A stretch of DNA of 64,000 nt from assembly GCF_025449335.1 (NCBI RefSeq), contig NZ_CP104883.1, positions 984,501 to 1,048,500 of the forward strand, in the 5' to 3' direction. Below are positions 36,629-46,409 of the stretch, piece after piece. How positions within the stretch are numbered: position 1 is the stretch's first letter; each line of letters opens with the position of its first letter. The translations under genes were made by a program, and so were the position numbers. Origin of the DNA: Bartonella sp. HY328 (GTDB taxonomy: Bacteria > Pseudomonadota > Alphaproteobacteria > Rhizobiales > Rhizobiaceae). Under the pieces are notes generated by a model that saw nothing but the letters and a program-made list of their open reading frames with translations, had not been told where the DNA came from and made no database searches.

Positions 36629-37294
36629 CTACCTCCCTTGTACCATATATTTGTTAATGGATTGAAATAGCAGTGTCGAAAGGACGGTAACGGCAATGTA
36701 TATTAAAGCTGCAACGATATAAAATTCAGTAAGTAAACCCGAAGAGCCGCCGCCCACAGTTGCTTTTCGCATTAAGTCTTCATAGCTTACAATCGATATA
36801 AGTGCGCTATCTTTTAAAATGATAAGCCATTGATTGCCTATAGCGGGCCAAGCCAACATAAATATTTGTGGCATTATTATTTGAAAAAAAGTCGTCATAC
36901 GGCTAAGGCCAAGGCTCGTTGCTGCTTCTTTTTGGCCCGCCGGAATGGAAATTAATGCACCGCGCAATATTTCAACAAAATAGGCCGATGAAACAGCCCC
37001 AAGAGCGCATATTCCGGCAACAAGTCCATTAATCTCTATATAGCTTGTAGAAAATTTATTTAATAGTTGTGTTCCACCAAAAAAGAATAAACAGATAACT
37101 AAAACTTCGGGTATGCCACGAATAAACGCAATGTAACTTGCAATTAAAAAACGAATAGGCGCAGGTGAAATATTCCAAATAAAAGTAATAAAAATTGCTA
37201 TAAGAAATCCAAGAAAAAAACCACCTATTGAGATTTGCAGGGTTACAATAAGCCCCTGCATTAATTGGGGAAAATAGGCTATAATAGCAGACAT
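36629..37294 (-). CDS. Polar amino-acid ABC transporter permease (first)
   Basis: A 221-residue permease with about five membrane segments. It carries 'YIAFIRGIPEVLVICLFFF' and the EAA loop 'GQKEAATSLGLSRMTTFF'. It is the first gene of the permease-permease-ATPase set, which has no binding-protein gene on either side. The start at 37294 is the first ATG of the hydrophobic frame. The upstream 230 bp to the divergent PhzF gene hold the promoters. Confidence 0.92.
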   Translation of the reverse strand: MSAIIAYFPQLMQGLIVTLQISIGGFFLGFLIAIFITFIWNISPAPIRFLIASYIAFIRGIPEVLVICLFFFGGTQLLNKFSTSYIEINGLVAGICALGAVSSAYFVEILRGALISIPAGQKEAATSLGLSRMTTFFQIIMPQIFMLAWPAIGNQWLIILKDSALISIVSYEDLMRKATVGGGSSGLLTEFYIVAALIYIAVTVLSTLLFQSINKYMVQGR

Positions 37295-37527
37295 ATGAAA
37301 ATACCAGAATTTGCACTTTATAAAAAATCTTGCGCAGTCTTATATGGTTTAAAAAGAATATGGAACCATAAAGGGTAATAATTATTGCAGATGGGTGAAA
37401 AAACAAGCTTTTCCACCAAAGTGGTACTTCAAAACCGTTTTTGAAATAGGCATATTTGCGCTTTGGCTGTTGTTTGACGTAACAGGTGCTTATGATGTGC
37501 ATTTAATTTAATGATAGGTGGGACAGT

Positions 37528-38403
37528 ATGACAAAATTCAAGCAAGTTGATGTTTTTACAACAAAGTCATTTAAAGGAAATCCCGTTGCTATTGTAATGG
37601 ATGGACAGTCATTGCAAACACAGCAGATGCAGGAAATAGCCAATTGGACAAATTTATCTGAAACAACTTTTGTGTTACCCCCAAAAAATCCAAAGGCGGA
37701 TTATGCATTGCGTATCTTTACGCCGGTGCAAGAATTACCCTTTGCTGGGCACCCTACAATTGGTACAGCTTATGCTTTGCTTGAAGAAGGTCTTATAAAA
37801 CCGAAAAATGGTGGTTTAATCCAAGAATGTGCAGCTGGGTTAATTGCGCTAACTGTTCATGAGACAGATGATGCGCCAATTATTTTTTTTCAATTACCAA
37901 AACCAAAACTGACAGCACTTGATAGCGATGAGATCGATCAGTTGGAAATCATGCTAAATTGCGCAATTAATCGCGAATTACCACCAATACTAGTTGATGT
38001 TGGTGCGCGTTGGATTGTGATGAATACCTACAATGTGCGAAATGTTTTAGCTGCGCAACCAGATTTTTCGCGATTAGCAATTCATAACAAGGCCATGCAG
38101 GTTACTGGCATATGTATTTATAGTGAGTGGGGGCAAAATCACATAGAAGTGCGCTCTTTTGCGCCCGCATGTGGAGCTAATGAAGATCCCGTTTGCGGCA
38201 GTGGTAATGGTAGTGTGGCCGCTTTTATTCGTCATTATGGTAAATCATCAAAATTTGAAAGAACTATAAAATCTTCACAAGGAAGAGTTCTTGAGCGCGA
38301 TGGTATAGTCTATTTGAGGATAACTGATGAAGAGATTTTGGTGGGGGGCAGTGCTGTAACATGTATAGAAGGCGAGATAAATTTGCCAAAATCTAAAAAG
38401 TGA
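37528..38403 (+). CDS. PhzF family isomerase-like protein
   Basis: A 291-residue protein of the PhzF/YddE diaminopimelate-epimerase-like fold. The catalytic Glu45 lies in 'NLSETTFVLPP', with 'IFTPVQELPFAGHPTIGTA' and the second-half 'EDPVCGSGNGSVAAF' both conserved. PhzF makes phenazines in pseudomonads, but no phenazine genes are here, so the substrate is open. It is divergent from the amino-acid importer. No partner gene is obvious. Confidence 0.9.
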   Translation: MTKFKQVDVFTTKSFKGNPVAIVMDGQSLQTQQMQEIANWTNLSETTFVLPPKNPKADYALRIFTPVQELPFAGHPTIGTAYALLEEGLIKPKNGGLIQECAAGLIALTVHETDDAPIIFFQLPKPKLTALDSDEIDQLEIMLNCAINRELPPILVDVGARWIVMNTYNVRNVLAAQPDFSRLAIHNKAMQVTGICIYSEWGQNHIEVRSFAPACGANEDPVCGSGNGSVAAFIRHYGKSSKFERTIKSSQGRVLERDGIVYLRITDEEILVGGSAVTCIEGEINLPKSKK

Positions 38404-38676
38404 TTGGTTGATTGATGACCGTCTATATTTTTATAAAATACATTGAACTATTTTATTCATCACGTGCCTATTGGAGTAAAACCCTTATAACAATGATACT
38501 TTAATGAAAAAATATGTTTCCATATGCAAAAAATGTTTACGAATTAAGATATTTTTTTAAAAATATTTCTTTTTAAGCAAATTATTCTATATAGTCTTTA
38601 ATAATAGCAAAGCGCGTTCTTTGAAAATTTTGCAATTGCCGCCACAAATAGGCTCTGGTTTAAAGTGAGGGTAATT

Positions 38677-39672
38677 ATGCGCAAGATTCTAACATTAGCT
38701 ACTGTTATAACTGCATTATGGGCAACACCGCTCAAAGCAGAAGATCAAAAAATTCTCAATGCTTCTTATGATATTTCTCGCGAACTTTATAGCAAAGTCA
38801 ATGAGGCTTTTGTTCCACTTTATAAAAAAGAAACCGGCATTGATCTCACTATCGATCAATCCCATGCTGGATCGTCAAAGCAGGCAAGATCAATTTTGGA
38901 AGGTTTGGAAGCCGATGTTGTTACCTTTAATCAGGTAACTGATATTGATATTTTGGCAAAGGGTGGTTTTGTTGATAAGGACTGGCAAAATAAATTTCCC
39001 AATAATGCGTCGCCCTATTATTCTTTTCCCTCTTTCTTAGTGCGTGCAGGTAACCCAAAGAACATCAAAAATTGGGATGATTTGGTGCGCGATGATGTAA
39101 AAGTTGTATTCCCAAATCCAAAAACATCCGGCAATGCGCGCTATACCTATCTTGCCGCCTATGCATTTGCCAAAGAAAAATTTGGTGATGATGAAAAAGC
39201 TAAAGAATTTGTAAAAAAATTATTTGCCAATGTGCCTGTTTTTGATACCGGTGGACGCGCAGCAACTACCACTTTTATTGAACGTGATATTGGTGACGTA
39301 CTGATTACCTTTGAAGCAGAAACACTAAATATTGCTCGTGAATTTGGCACAGATAAAGCTGACGTTGTAACGCCGGAAGTAAGTCTTTTGGCAGAATTTC
39401 CTGTCGCGGTCGTTGATCGTGTTGCTGATAAGCGTGGTACCCGCAAAACGGCAGAAGCCTATTTGAACTTTTTATATTCTGCACAAGGGCAAAAAATTCT
39501 TGCAGAAAACGGAAACCGCGTCAATGACCCAAAGGTTCAAGCAGAGTTTAAGGATACATTTCCTAAAATTCGTCTTTTAACCGTGAGTGAAGTGTTTGGC
39601 TCTTGGGATAAAATTCAAAAAGAGCATTTTGCTTCAGGGCAAATTCTCGATCAGCTTTATGAGCAACGCTAA
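38677..39672 (+). CDS. Sulfate ABC transporter substrate-binding protein
   Basis: A 331-residue periplasmic protein of the Sbp/CysP family. The signal peptide ends near residue 21 ('TPLKA'). The mature part has 'LNASYDISRELY', 'DQSHAGSSKQARSI' with the anion-binding loop, 'PNPKTSGNARYTYL' and 'DVLITFEAE'. The ATG at 38677 follows GAGGG at good spacing; an in-frame GTG twelve bases upstream is less likely. It heads the cysT-cysW-cysA importer. Thiosulfate may also be bound. A hairpin separates it from cysT. Confidence 0.94.
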   Translation: MRKILTLATVITALWATPLKAEDQKILNASYDISRELYSKVNEAFVPLYKKETGIDLTIDQSHAGSSKQARSILEGLEADVVTFNQVTDIDILAKGGFVDKDWQNKFPNNASPYYSFPSFLVRAGNPKNIKNWDDLVRDDVKVVFPNPKTSGNARYTYLAAYAFAKEKFGDDEKAKEFVKKLFANVPVFDTGGRAATTTFIERDIGDVLITFEAETLNIAREFGTDKADVVTPEVSLLAEFPVAVVDRVADKRGTRKTAEAYLNFLYSAQGQKILAENGNRVNDPKVQAEFKDTFPKIRLLTVSEVFGSWDKIQKEHFASGQILDQLYEQR

Positions 39673-39699
39673 GTTTGATCTATCCTATAATTAACTTGT

Positions 39700-39726
39700 A
39701 AACCATGTGCTTTAACCGCATGGTTT
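39700..39726 (+). promoter_or_regulatory. Hairpin between the sulfate-binding gene and cysT
   Basis: An 8-bp stem AAACCATG/CATGGTTT with an 11-nt loop, then CTGTTT. Such hairpins after the binding-protein gene often stabilise its mRNA or partly terminate, giving more binding protein than permease. Confidence 0.55.
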
Positions 39727-39801
39727 TCTGTTTAACCAAAAGGCGGATAAATAGCCTTTTTGCGTAAGCTTTTTCTAAAAAATACAATAAAGGACTGAAA
39801 C

Positions 39802-40623
39802 GTGAAAAAGCAGGTTCTACCCGGTTTAAAACTCTCGCTTGGTATTACGCTCATTTATGTTGCACTCATTATTGCGTTGCCTTTGCTTGCTTTGATTATG
39901 AAGGCCGCAGGTTTAGGTTTGGCGGATTATTGGGCTATTATTTCAGCACCGCGTGCGGTTGCAAGCTATATGGTAACGGCGCTTTGCGCGCTAGCGGCAA
40001 CAATTTTTAATGTGTTTTTTGGTTTGGCTCTGGCTTGGGTCTTGGTGCGCTACGAATTTCCGGGCCGCCGCTTGCTTGATGCAATTGTTGATTTGCCTTT
40101 CGCTTTGCCAACCGCAGTTGCTGGTATTGCCATCACTACTTTTTTAACCAAGGGCTGGTTTTATGAGGGGCTTTTAAAACCGCTAAATTGGCAGATTGCT
40201 TATACGCAATTAGGTATTATCATTGCTATGGCTTTCACTAGCCTGCCTTTTATTGTGCGTACCGTGCAGCCAGTACTCGAAGAACTTGATCCAGCCTTGG
40301 AAGAGGCTGGCCAATCCTTAAGCGGAAGTGATTTTGAGGTGTTTTTTCGCGTTTTGTTGCCGCAGCTTTACCCCGCCTTATTGACCGGTATGGCACTTTC
40401 TTTTGCGCGTGGCCTTGGTGAATATGGTGCTATTATCTTCATTTCAAGCAAAAAGCCGTTTGAAAGCGAAATTACAGCTTTGCTTATCACTATTCGTCTT
40501 GATGAATATGAATATGGTGCGGCGGCCGCCATTGCCTCTGTTTTGCTTATCACCGCTTTAGTCATGTTGGTTATTACCAATATATTGCAAAGCCGCGCTT
40601 CGCGTTATTTGGCAAGGAGTTGA
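39802..40623 (+). CDS. cysT: Sulfate ABC transporter permease CysT
   Basis: A 273-residue inner-membrane permease (CysU/CysT) with about six membrane segments. Typical are 'WVLVRYEFPGRRLLDAIVDLPFALPTAVAGI' in two parts (about 76-106) and the EAA loop 'EEAGQSLSGSDFEVF'. The start is GTG, eight bases after AAAGGA. It overlaps the region before cysW: the cysT stop lies three bases before the cysW ATG. Confidence 0.94.
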   Translation: MKKQVLPGLKLSLGITLIYVALIIALPLLALIMKAAGLGLADYWAIISAPRAVASYMVTALCALAATIFNVFFGLALAWVLVRYEFPGRRLLDAIVDLPFALPTAVAGIAITTFLTKGWFYEGLLKPLNWQIAYTQLGIIIAMAFTSLPFIVRTVQPVLEELDPALEEAGQSLSGSDFEVFFRVLLPQLYPALLTGMALSFARGLGEYGAIIFISSKKPFESEITALLITIRLDEYEYGAAAAIASVLLITALVMLVITNILQSRASRYLARS

Positions 40624-40625
40624 GT

Positions 40626-41519
40626 ATGGCACAATCTAAACATAAGCATCATGCGCGCATTGGCGAAGTGCCGCTTATTCGTTATAGTTTACTCACTATA
40701 GTGCTTATTATCACAGTTATTTTTCTTATAGCGCCGCTTTTTGTTATTTTGCAGCAGGCCTTTTCAGCTGGCTTTAGTGCTTATCTTGCGGCTTTAACCA
40801 GTGCTGATACTTTGCATGCTATTTTTCTCACCATGATAACTGCAATAATTGTTGTGCCTATTAATATGGTCTTTGGTGTAATGGCAGCGTGGGCCTTAAC
40901 CAAATTCACCTTTCCCGGGCGGCGCGCACTTATTGTGTTGATCGAAGTACCGTTTTCTATTTCACCCATTGTTGCAGGTACCGCTTATCTTTTTGTCTAT
41001 GGGTTGCAAGGCTTTTTTGGTGAATGGTTACAAGCTCATGATTTGAAAATCATGTTTGCCTTGCCCGGTATTGTGCTTGCTTCAATGTTTGTGACTGCAC
41101 CCTTTGTTGCGCGTGAGCTTATTCCATTGATGCAAGTACAGGGTAGAGATCTAGAAGAGGCAGCAACATCGCTCGGTGCTGGTGGTTTACGAACCTTTTT
41201 TAGCGTGACATTGCCTAATATTAAATGGGCGCTGCTTTATGGTGTTATTTTATGTAATGCCCGTGTCATGGGTGAGTTTGGTGCAGTGTCAATTGTATCG
41301 GGTAATATTCGCGGACAAACCAATACATTACCGCTACAGGTTGAGCTTTTATACAATCAATATGAAACAGTTGGAGCTTTCGCAGCTGCATCCATTTTGA
41401 CATTGCTTGCAGTCATTACCATCATTGCCAAAATTATGGTCGAGCGTCTTGGTGCAGGGCGACAACATCTTAACCAACAAAAAAATATCACATCACAAAA
41501 AGTCAAAGCGGCACATTGA
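40626..41519 (+). CDS. cysW: Sulfate ABC transporter permease CysW
   Basis: A 297-residue permease with about six membrane segments, partner of CysT. It has '[22 protein letters not shown]'-type text around residues 85-106 and the EAA loop '[17 protein letters not shown]'. The ATG at 40626 has AAGGAG six bases upstream, inside the cysT end, so translation is coupled. The final 25 residues are Lys/Gln/Asn-rich and cytoplasmic. Confidence 0.94.
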   Translation: MAQSKHKHHARIGEVPLIRYSLLTIVLIITVIFLIAPLFVILQQAFSAGFSAYLAALTSADTLHAIFLTMITAIIVVPINMVFGVMAAWALTKFTFPGRRALIVLIEVPFSISPIVAGTAYLFVYGLQGFFGEWLQAHDLKIMFALPGIVLASMFVTAPFVARELIPLMQVQGRDLEEAATSLGAGGLRTFFSVTLPNIKWALLYGVILCNARVMGEFGAVSIVSGNIRGQTNTLPLQVELLYNQYETVGAFAAASILTLLAVITIIAKIMVERLGAGRQHLNQQKNITSQKVKAAH

Positions 41520-41526
41520 GGTTGAA

Positions 41527-42561
41527 ATGAAAATTACCCTAAAAAATATAGAAAAGAAATTTGATAATTTTCATGCAGTGCATAATCTTTCATTAGATAT
41601 TAAAAGTGGCGAGTTGATTGCCCTGCTTGGGCCGTCAGGTTCGGGTAAAACCACTTTATTACGGATGGTTGCTGGTTTAGAATTTGCAGATAATGGCCAT
41701 ATTTATTTTGGCGAACACGATGCCACCAATATTCCTGTGCGTGATCGCGGTGTTGGTTTTGTTTTCCAACATTATGCGCTTTTTCCTCACATGACAATTT
41801 TGGAAAATATTGCCTTTGGTATGAAAACCAAACGCGCGAAAAAGCGTAGTCACTTTGAAATCGAAAGGCGAGCCAAGGAATTATTGCAGCTTATCCAATT
41901 GGAGGGCTTAGCGGACCGTTTTCCAGCACAATTATCGGGCGGGCAAAAGCAGCGTGTGGCTCTTGCACGTGCTTTAGCGGTTGACCCTAAAGTTTTATTG
42001 CTTGATGAGCCTTTTGGGGCATTAGATGCCAATGTGCGTAAAGATTTGCGTCGCTGGCTGCGTGAAATCCATGATGAACTTGGTATAACTACATTATTTG
42101 TAACCCATGATCAGGAGGAAGCGTTGGACCTTGCTGACCGTGTGGTTATTTTGAAACAAGGCAATATAGAACAGCTTGGCACGCCTTATGATGTTTGTAA
42201 TAATCCACAATCAGCCTTTGTGATGAAGTTCTTAGGTGATACCCATATTTTACCGGTTAAAATACAGAATGGTTATGCAAAGCTTGATAATCTAAATCTT
42301 GATGCAAGTGGCTTGCCAAATGGTGACGCACAATTATTCCTTCGCCCTGATGATCTTAGTTGGGGTGGTGAAGTAGGGCAGGGGGATAATGCTTTGTCGG
42401 TTACGGTCACGAAAATTATGGATAGGCCGGGCCGTCGACGTTTGGTGGTTAAAACCAATGATGAGCACGTTTTAGAACTGGATGTACCGGCCGAAACAAT
42501 CATAAATGAAAAGCAGCAGGGCTTAGTCATCATTAAGCGTACACAGTTTTTTGTAGCCTGA
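41527..42561 (+). CDS. cysA: Sulfate ABC transporter ATP-binding protein CysA
   Basis: A 344-residue importer ATPase. Walker A '[16 protein letters not shown]' is at 35-50, Q-loop '[13 protein letters not shown]', signature '[15 protein letters not shown]', Walker B '[15 protein letters not shown]' and H-loop '[14 protein letters not shown]' are intact. A C-terminal TOBE-like domain (about 240-344) may regulate the transporter. It ends the binding protein-cysT-cysW-cysA operon, seven bases after cysW. Confidence 0.95.
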   Translation: MKITLKNIEKKFDNFHAVHNLSLDIKSGELIALLGPSGSGKTTLLRMVAGLEFADNGHIYFGEHDATNIPVRDRGVGFVFQHYALFPHMTILENIAFGMKTKRAKKRSHFEIERRAKELLQLIQLEGLADRFPAQLSGGQKQRVALARALAVDPKVLLLDEPFGALDANVRKDLRRWLREIHDELGITTLFVTHDQEEALDLADRVVILKQGNIEQLGTPYDVCNNPQSAFVMKFLGDTHILPVKIQNGYAKLDNLNLDASGLPNGDAQLFLRPDDLSWGGEVGQGDNALSVTVTKIMDRPGRRRLVVKTNDEHVLELDVPAETIINEKQQGLVIIKRTQFFVA

Positions 42562-43120
42562 TTTGAATATTAATAGTTTTGTTCATTATATTAAAAAATA
42601 GCGCAGAATTGTGCCAGAGTTGCGTTTATACTAGTTGGTAATTGATTAAGCGATAAAAAGGAAGATTATTGCAAGCTATAGATTATATTAAATTTGCCGA
42701 GATAGTTCGCAGATGAGGCTTTGTTTGTAGAGTTTTGCAACAGCTAATTGTTTAAATTAGCGTAGTTTTTCGCTGGATGTAAGTGATCTTGCAGACTACA
42801 GGCAATAAATTATGTATTTTATGACAATAAGCTAATCAAAATCATAATTATATAAATTACTGTAATTTGCAAAAAAAACTAAGATCTTTAGGTTATAAGT
42901 TGCGCATTCTTTTTTATAATTGTTTTATAAGAATGTATTACAAATTTAGCGAGTTTCATGTTGAAGTGTATATTATCTTAAAGTCTTTTACCTCACTTAT
43001 TAGCGGTGAAACAGCTTAATTAGCGATTGAAAAACAATTATATAGTTTTTTATGTTTTTCGCCCTTGGGCAAGTTATTGTAAAAAAGGGGTTGTTTAAAT
43101 TATAAAATCTGGTTTTCTAT
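42562..43120. other. Long AT-rich intergenic stretch upstream of the aminotransferase gene
   Basis: About 560 bp without a supported gene on either strand. It is very AT-rich. No tRNA, terminator or clear repeat was found; cysA has no obvious terminator here. Confidence 0.5.
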
Positions 43121-43164
43121 CACTCACAGGGAGTTTTGATTATTACAATCAGAGGGAGTGAGTC
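43121..43164 (+). promoter_or_regulatory. Nested hairpin at the aminotransferase start, holding the ribosome binding site
   Basis: An outer stem ACTCAC/GTGAGT and an inner stem TGATT/AATCA flank a 5-nt loop. The Shine-Dalgarno AGAGGGA lies in the 3' arm between the two stems, and the ATG follows at once. AGGGAGT occurs in both arms. The fold could limit translation. Confidence 0.45.
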
Positions 43165-44493
43165 ATGGGCATTAAATCAAATTCTATATCATTGGAAAGC
43201 TACTGGATGCCATTTACGGCTAATCGGCAGTTTAAAGACAGCCCAAGAATGTTGGCATCTGCCAAAGGCATGTATTATGATGATATTGATGGCAATAAGG
43301 TTGTTGATGGAACATCGGGGCTATGGTGTGTAAATGCTGGGCATGGTCGAGTTGAAATAGCAAGCGCGGTTGAGCAACAATTATTGACGCTTGATTATGC
43401 ACCAGGTTTCCAAATGTCGCATCCAATTGTGCATGATTTAGCAAATCGCTTGGTAGATATTGCACCAGGTGGCAAGCAATCTGGCTTAAATCACGTGTTC
43501 TTCACCAATTCTGGATCTGAATCAGTTGAGACCGCATTAAAAATTGCTATCGCCTATCAACGCTCGATTGGGCAAGCTACGCGAACGCATGTCATCGGCC
43601 GCGAAAAAGGCTATCATGGGGTTGGCTTTGGCGGAATTTCGGTTGGTGGCTTAGTTAATAATCGCCGCGTATTTCCAAAAATTCCGGCAAGCCATATGCG
43701 CCATACCTTAAATATTGAAAAGAATGCCTTTTCGCGAGGGCTTCCCAAATATGGTTTGGAATTGGCAGAGGATCTTACTCGTATAATTGAGCTTAACGGC
43801 CCCGAAACAATTGCAGCTGTAATTGTTGAGCCAATGTCGGGGTCTGCTGGTGTTATTTTACCACCAAAAGGCTATTTAGAGCGCTTGCGTGAGATCACTC
43901 AAAAACACGGCATCTTATTAATTTTCGACGAGGTTATCACTGGATTTGGGCGGCTTGGTACACCATTTGCTGTTGATTATTTTGGCGTTGTGCCAGATAT
44001 AGTCACTTGCGCCAAGGGGTTAACCAATGGTGTCGTACCAATGGGTGCTGTTTTCGTACAGCAAAAAATATATGATGGCATGATGATAGGCCCTGAAAGC
44101 CAGATAGAATTATTTCATGGTTATACCTATTCTGGCCATCCTGTTGCTTGCGCCGCTGCTCTTGCGACGTTAGATATTTATGCAAAAGAAGATTTGTTCG
44201 CGCGTGCCGCTGGCCTTGCACAATATTGGCAAGATAGTGTTTTCTCGCTGCAAGATTTACCTAATGTCATTGATATTCGCACCATTGGTCTTGTGGCTGG
44301 AATTGAACTTTCTAGTCGTGAAGGTGCACCATCACAGCGTGGTTATGAAGTTTTTGTTGATTGTTTCAATCATGGTGCATTGGTGCGGCAAACCGGTGAT
44401 ATTATTGCACTTTCACCACCGCTAATTGCTGAAAAAAGCGAAATTGATGAGATTATCGCTAAATTGGCCGATGCCATTAAACGGGTAAAATAG
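43165..44493 (+). CDS. Omega-amino-acid:pyruvate aminotransferase (class III)
   Basis: A 442-residue PLP enzyme. The Schiff-base lysine is Lys284 in 'TCAKGLTNGVVPMGAV', 'IFDEVITGFGR' binds the PLP ring, and 'FFTNSGSESVETALKIA' binds phosphate. The N-terminal 'YWMPFTANRQFK' and 'CVNAGHGR' match beta-alanine/omega-amino-acid:pyruvate aminotransferases. The products are semialdehydes, which the convergent aldehyde dehydrogenase at 44761 could oxidise. GABA or beta-alanine as substrate is inferred. Confidence 0.9.
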   Translation: MGIKSNSISLESYWMPFTANRQFKDSPRMLASAKGMYYDDIDGNKVVDGTSGLWCVNAGHGRVEIASAVEQQLLTLDYAPGFQMSHPIVHDLANRLVDIAPGGKQSGLNHVFFTNSGSESVETALKIAIAYQRSIGQATRTHVIGREKGYHGVGFGGISVGGLVNNRRVFPKIPASHMRHTLNIEKNAFSRGLPKYGLELAEDLTRIIELNGPETIAAVIVEPMSGSAGVILPPKGYLERLREITQKHGILLIFDEVITGFGRLGTPFAVDYFGVVPDIVTCAKGLTNGVVPMGAVFVQQKIYDGMMIGPESQIELFHGYTYSGHPVACAAALATLDIYAKEDLFARAAGLAQYWQDSVFSLQDLPNVIDIRTIGLVAGIELSSREGAPSQRGYEVFVDCFNHGALVRQTGDIIALSPPLIAEKSEIDEIIAKLADAIKRVK

Positions 44494-44501
44494 CCAAGCT
44501 C

Positions 44502-44533
44502 CTATTATAATCTGAGGCAGCAGATTATAATAG
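44502..44533 (+). terminator. Long perfect hairpin after the aminotransferase gene
   Basis: A 13-bp perfect stem CTATTATAATCTG/CAGATTATAATAG with a 6-nt loop begins nine bases after the stop. A short T-rich tail follows after AGCACA. Confidence 0.7.
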
Positions 44534-44621
44534 AGCACATTTTTATTGCTAAGACGATAATGTGCACATTTATTTTGAGTCAGACTCTTAATAGAAAAAA
44601 TTAGTTGTAAGCAATAAAAAT

Positions 44622-44669
44622 GGAAAGCAAAATTGGGGCAGCTTACCCAGTTTTAGCTTTCCCTTTTTT
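44622..44669. terminator. Bidirectional terminator between aminotransferase and dehydrogenase genes
   Basis: Stem arms GGAAAGC...GCTTTCC with inner TTGGG/CCCA pairing and a T6 run at 44664-44669. On the minus strand ATTTTTATT follows, so it may end both convergent transcripts. Confidence 0.75.
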
Positions 44670-44760
44670 ATGTTTTCACTATTGCCAAGTCACTCATTTA
44701 AAGTCATTTCATTTAAATGAATAGGTTGTGCCTTTAAGGCAATAGTGATGATATGAGTTT

Positions 44761-46200
44761 TTAAACTGCTATGGTTACAAATTTCATATCAAGATAGGCA
44801 TTGATAGCCTCTGAGCCACCCTCAGTGCCATAACCGGAATCGCGTATGCCGCCAAAAGGTACTTCTTGCAAAGCAAGACCATTATGGTTGATGCTGGTCA
44901 TGCCAGCATTAACGAGGCTGCTTAAAGCATGGACGCGGGCAGCTGATTTGGTAAAGGCATAAGATGCAAGTCCATAGCGTAGGCGATTAGCCTCGTTAAA
45001 CATCTCATCGTCCTTTTGATAGCGATTGATAATTGCAATTGGCCCAAAGGGTTCTTCATTCATAATGTCAGCAGAAGTTGGCACATCGGTGATAATCGTT
45101 GGCTCGAAAAAGTAGCCCTTATTACCAATCCGTTTACCACCCAACAGCACCTTGCCCCCTTTTGCAATTGCATCTTGTAGCATGTTTTGCATGGCTGGTA
45201 TGCGTCGTTCATTAGCGAGAGGTCCCATATCGACACCTTGCTCCAAGCCATTGCCAACATTAACCATTTTTGCGGCTAAGGTAAATTTTTCGACATATTC
45301 ATCAAAGACATTATCTTGCACAATGAAACGCGTTGGTGATGCGCATACTTGGCCTGCATTACGAAATTTCGACGCGGCCATTGTACTGACAGCGGCATCA
45401 ATATCTGCATCATCAAAAACAAGCACTGGTGCATGGCCACCAAGCTCCATAGTTGCTTTTTTCATATGCTGGCCAGCAAGGCTTGCCAAATGTTTGCCAA
45501 CCGCTGTTGAACCAGTGAAAGAGATTTTTTCAATAATCGGATGGGCAATAAAAAACTCTGATATTTCCGCTGGCACGCCAAAAACCAGTGCAATAACACC
45601 AGCAGGTACGCCTGCATCAATAAAACAATTTATCATTGCAGCAGGCGAAGCGGGCGTTTCTTCTGGTGCCTTGATAACAATACTGCAACCAGCAGCTAAT
45701 GCTGCTGATAATTTGCGCACAACTTGATTAATTGGAAAATTCCAAGGCGTAAAAGCTGCAACTGGCCCAACTGGGCGTTTAATTACCATTTGGGTTACAT
45801 TAAGGCTGCGTGCTGGGATAATTTGCCCATAGGTACGACGCGCTTCTTCGGCAAACCAATCAATAGTATCAGCAGCGCCCATGACTTCCATCTTGGCTTG
45901 GGCTGTGGGCTTGCCTTGTTCGCGGGTCATAAACCAAGAGATTAATTGGCTACGCTCGCGCAATAATTGCGCTGCCTTGCGCATTATTTTAGCGCGATCC
46001 AAAGGCGATATATTTTTCCAAATCTCAAAGCCCTTGGCGACCGATTGTGCTGCAATTTCAAGGTCATTTTTTGAAGCAACACTGACATGGCCGATAATCT
46101 CTTCCGTTGCCGGATCAATAACCGGCATTTTTTTATTCCCTTCACTTTCGCACCACTTATTATCAATTAACAAAAGTGTATCGGGATATGGGCCTTGCAT
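44761..46200 (-). CDS. NAD(P)-dependent aldehyde dehydrogenase, succinate-semialdehyde type
   Basis: A 479-residue ALDH. The catalytic Cys286 lies in 'GQVCASPTRF' and the general base Glu252 in 'TMELGGHAPV'. The NAD-binding 'FTPWNFPINQVVRKL' and 'ISFTGSTAVGK' are clear. The length and 'REQGKPTAQAKMEV' fit the succinate-semialdehyde dehydrogenase group. It is convergent with the omega-amino-acid aminotransferase, and together they could degrade a GABA-like amine. Confidence 0.9.
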   Translation of the reverse strand: MQGPYPDTLLLIDNKWCESEGNKKMPVIDPATEEIIGHVSVASKNDLEIAAQSVAKGFEIWKNISPLDRAKIMRKAAQLLRERSQLISWFMTREQGKPTAQAKMEVMGAADTIDWFAEEARRTYGQIIPARSLNVTQMVIKRPVGPVAAFTPWNFPINQVVRKLSAALAAGCSIVIKAPEETPASPAAMINCFIDAGVPAGVIALVFGVPAEISEFFIAHPIIEKISFTGSTAVGKHLASLAGQHMKKATMELGGHAPVLVFDDADIDAAVSTMAASKFRNAGQVCASPTRFIVQDNVFDEYVEKFTLAAKMVNVGNGLEQGVDMGPLANERRIPAMQNMLQDAIAKGGKVLLGGKRIGNKGYFFEPTIITDVPTSADIMNEEPFGPIAIINRYQKDDEMFNEANRLRYGLASYAFTKSAARVHALSSLVNAGMTSINHNGLALQEVPFGGIRDSGYGTEGGSEAINAYLDMKFVTIAV

Positions 46201-46340
46201 TCGTTTCCTCCGCTATGAAAACCTATTTTCATTTGCCATAATTTGTCACGGAAAAATCCAACAAAGTCAATATTTGAAAATATCAATTTTGGGTTCTGCA
46301 ATAAATGTATTGGTTAAACAGTCCTAATCCTTGAATAAAA

Positions 46341-46385
46341 TAAAGGCATTTTTGATAAACAGCTATGCTCTCTATCAAAAATGCC
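46341..46385 (-). terminator. Terminator after the DksA-like gene
   Basis: A perfect 13-bp stem GGCATTTTTGATA/TATCAAAAATGCC with a 15-nt loop; TTTATTTTATT follows on the minus strand. Confidence 0.85.
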
Positions 46386-46409
46386 CAACCTAATCTTACT
46401 TTACCTAAT

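Noticed and set aside
36900..37500. Minus-strand frame ending 'FWWNTTIK' near the first permease
   Set aside because: It overlaps the permease in another frame and shows a compositional bias from membrane-coding DNA, not a separate protein.
37528..38403. Phenazine biosynthesis locus
   Set aside because: PhzF-type proteins are widespread outside phenazine makers and no phzA-G genes are near.
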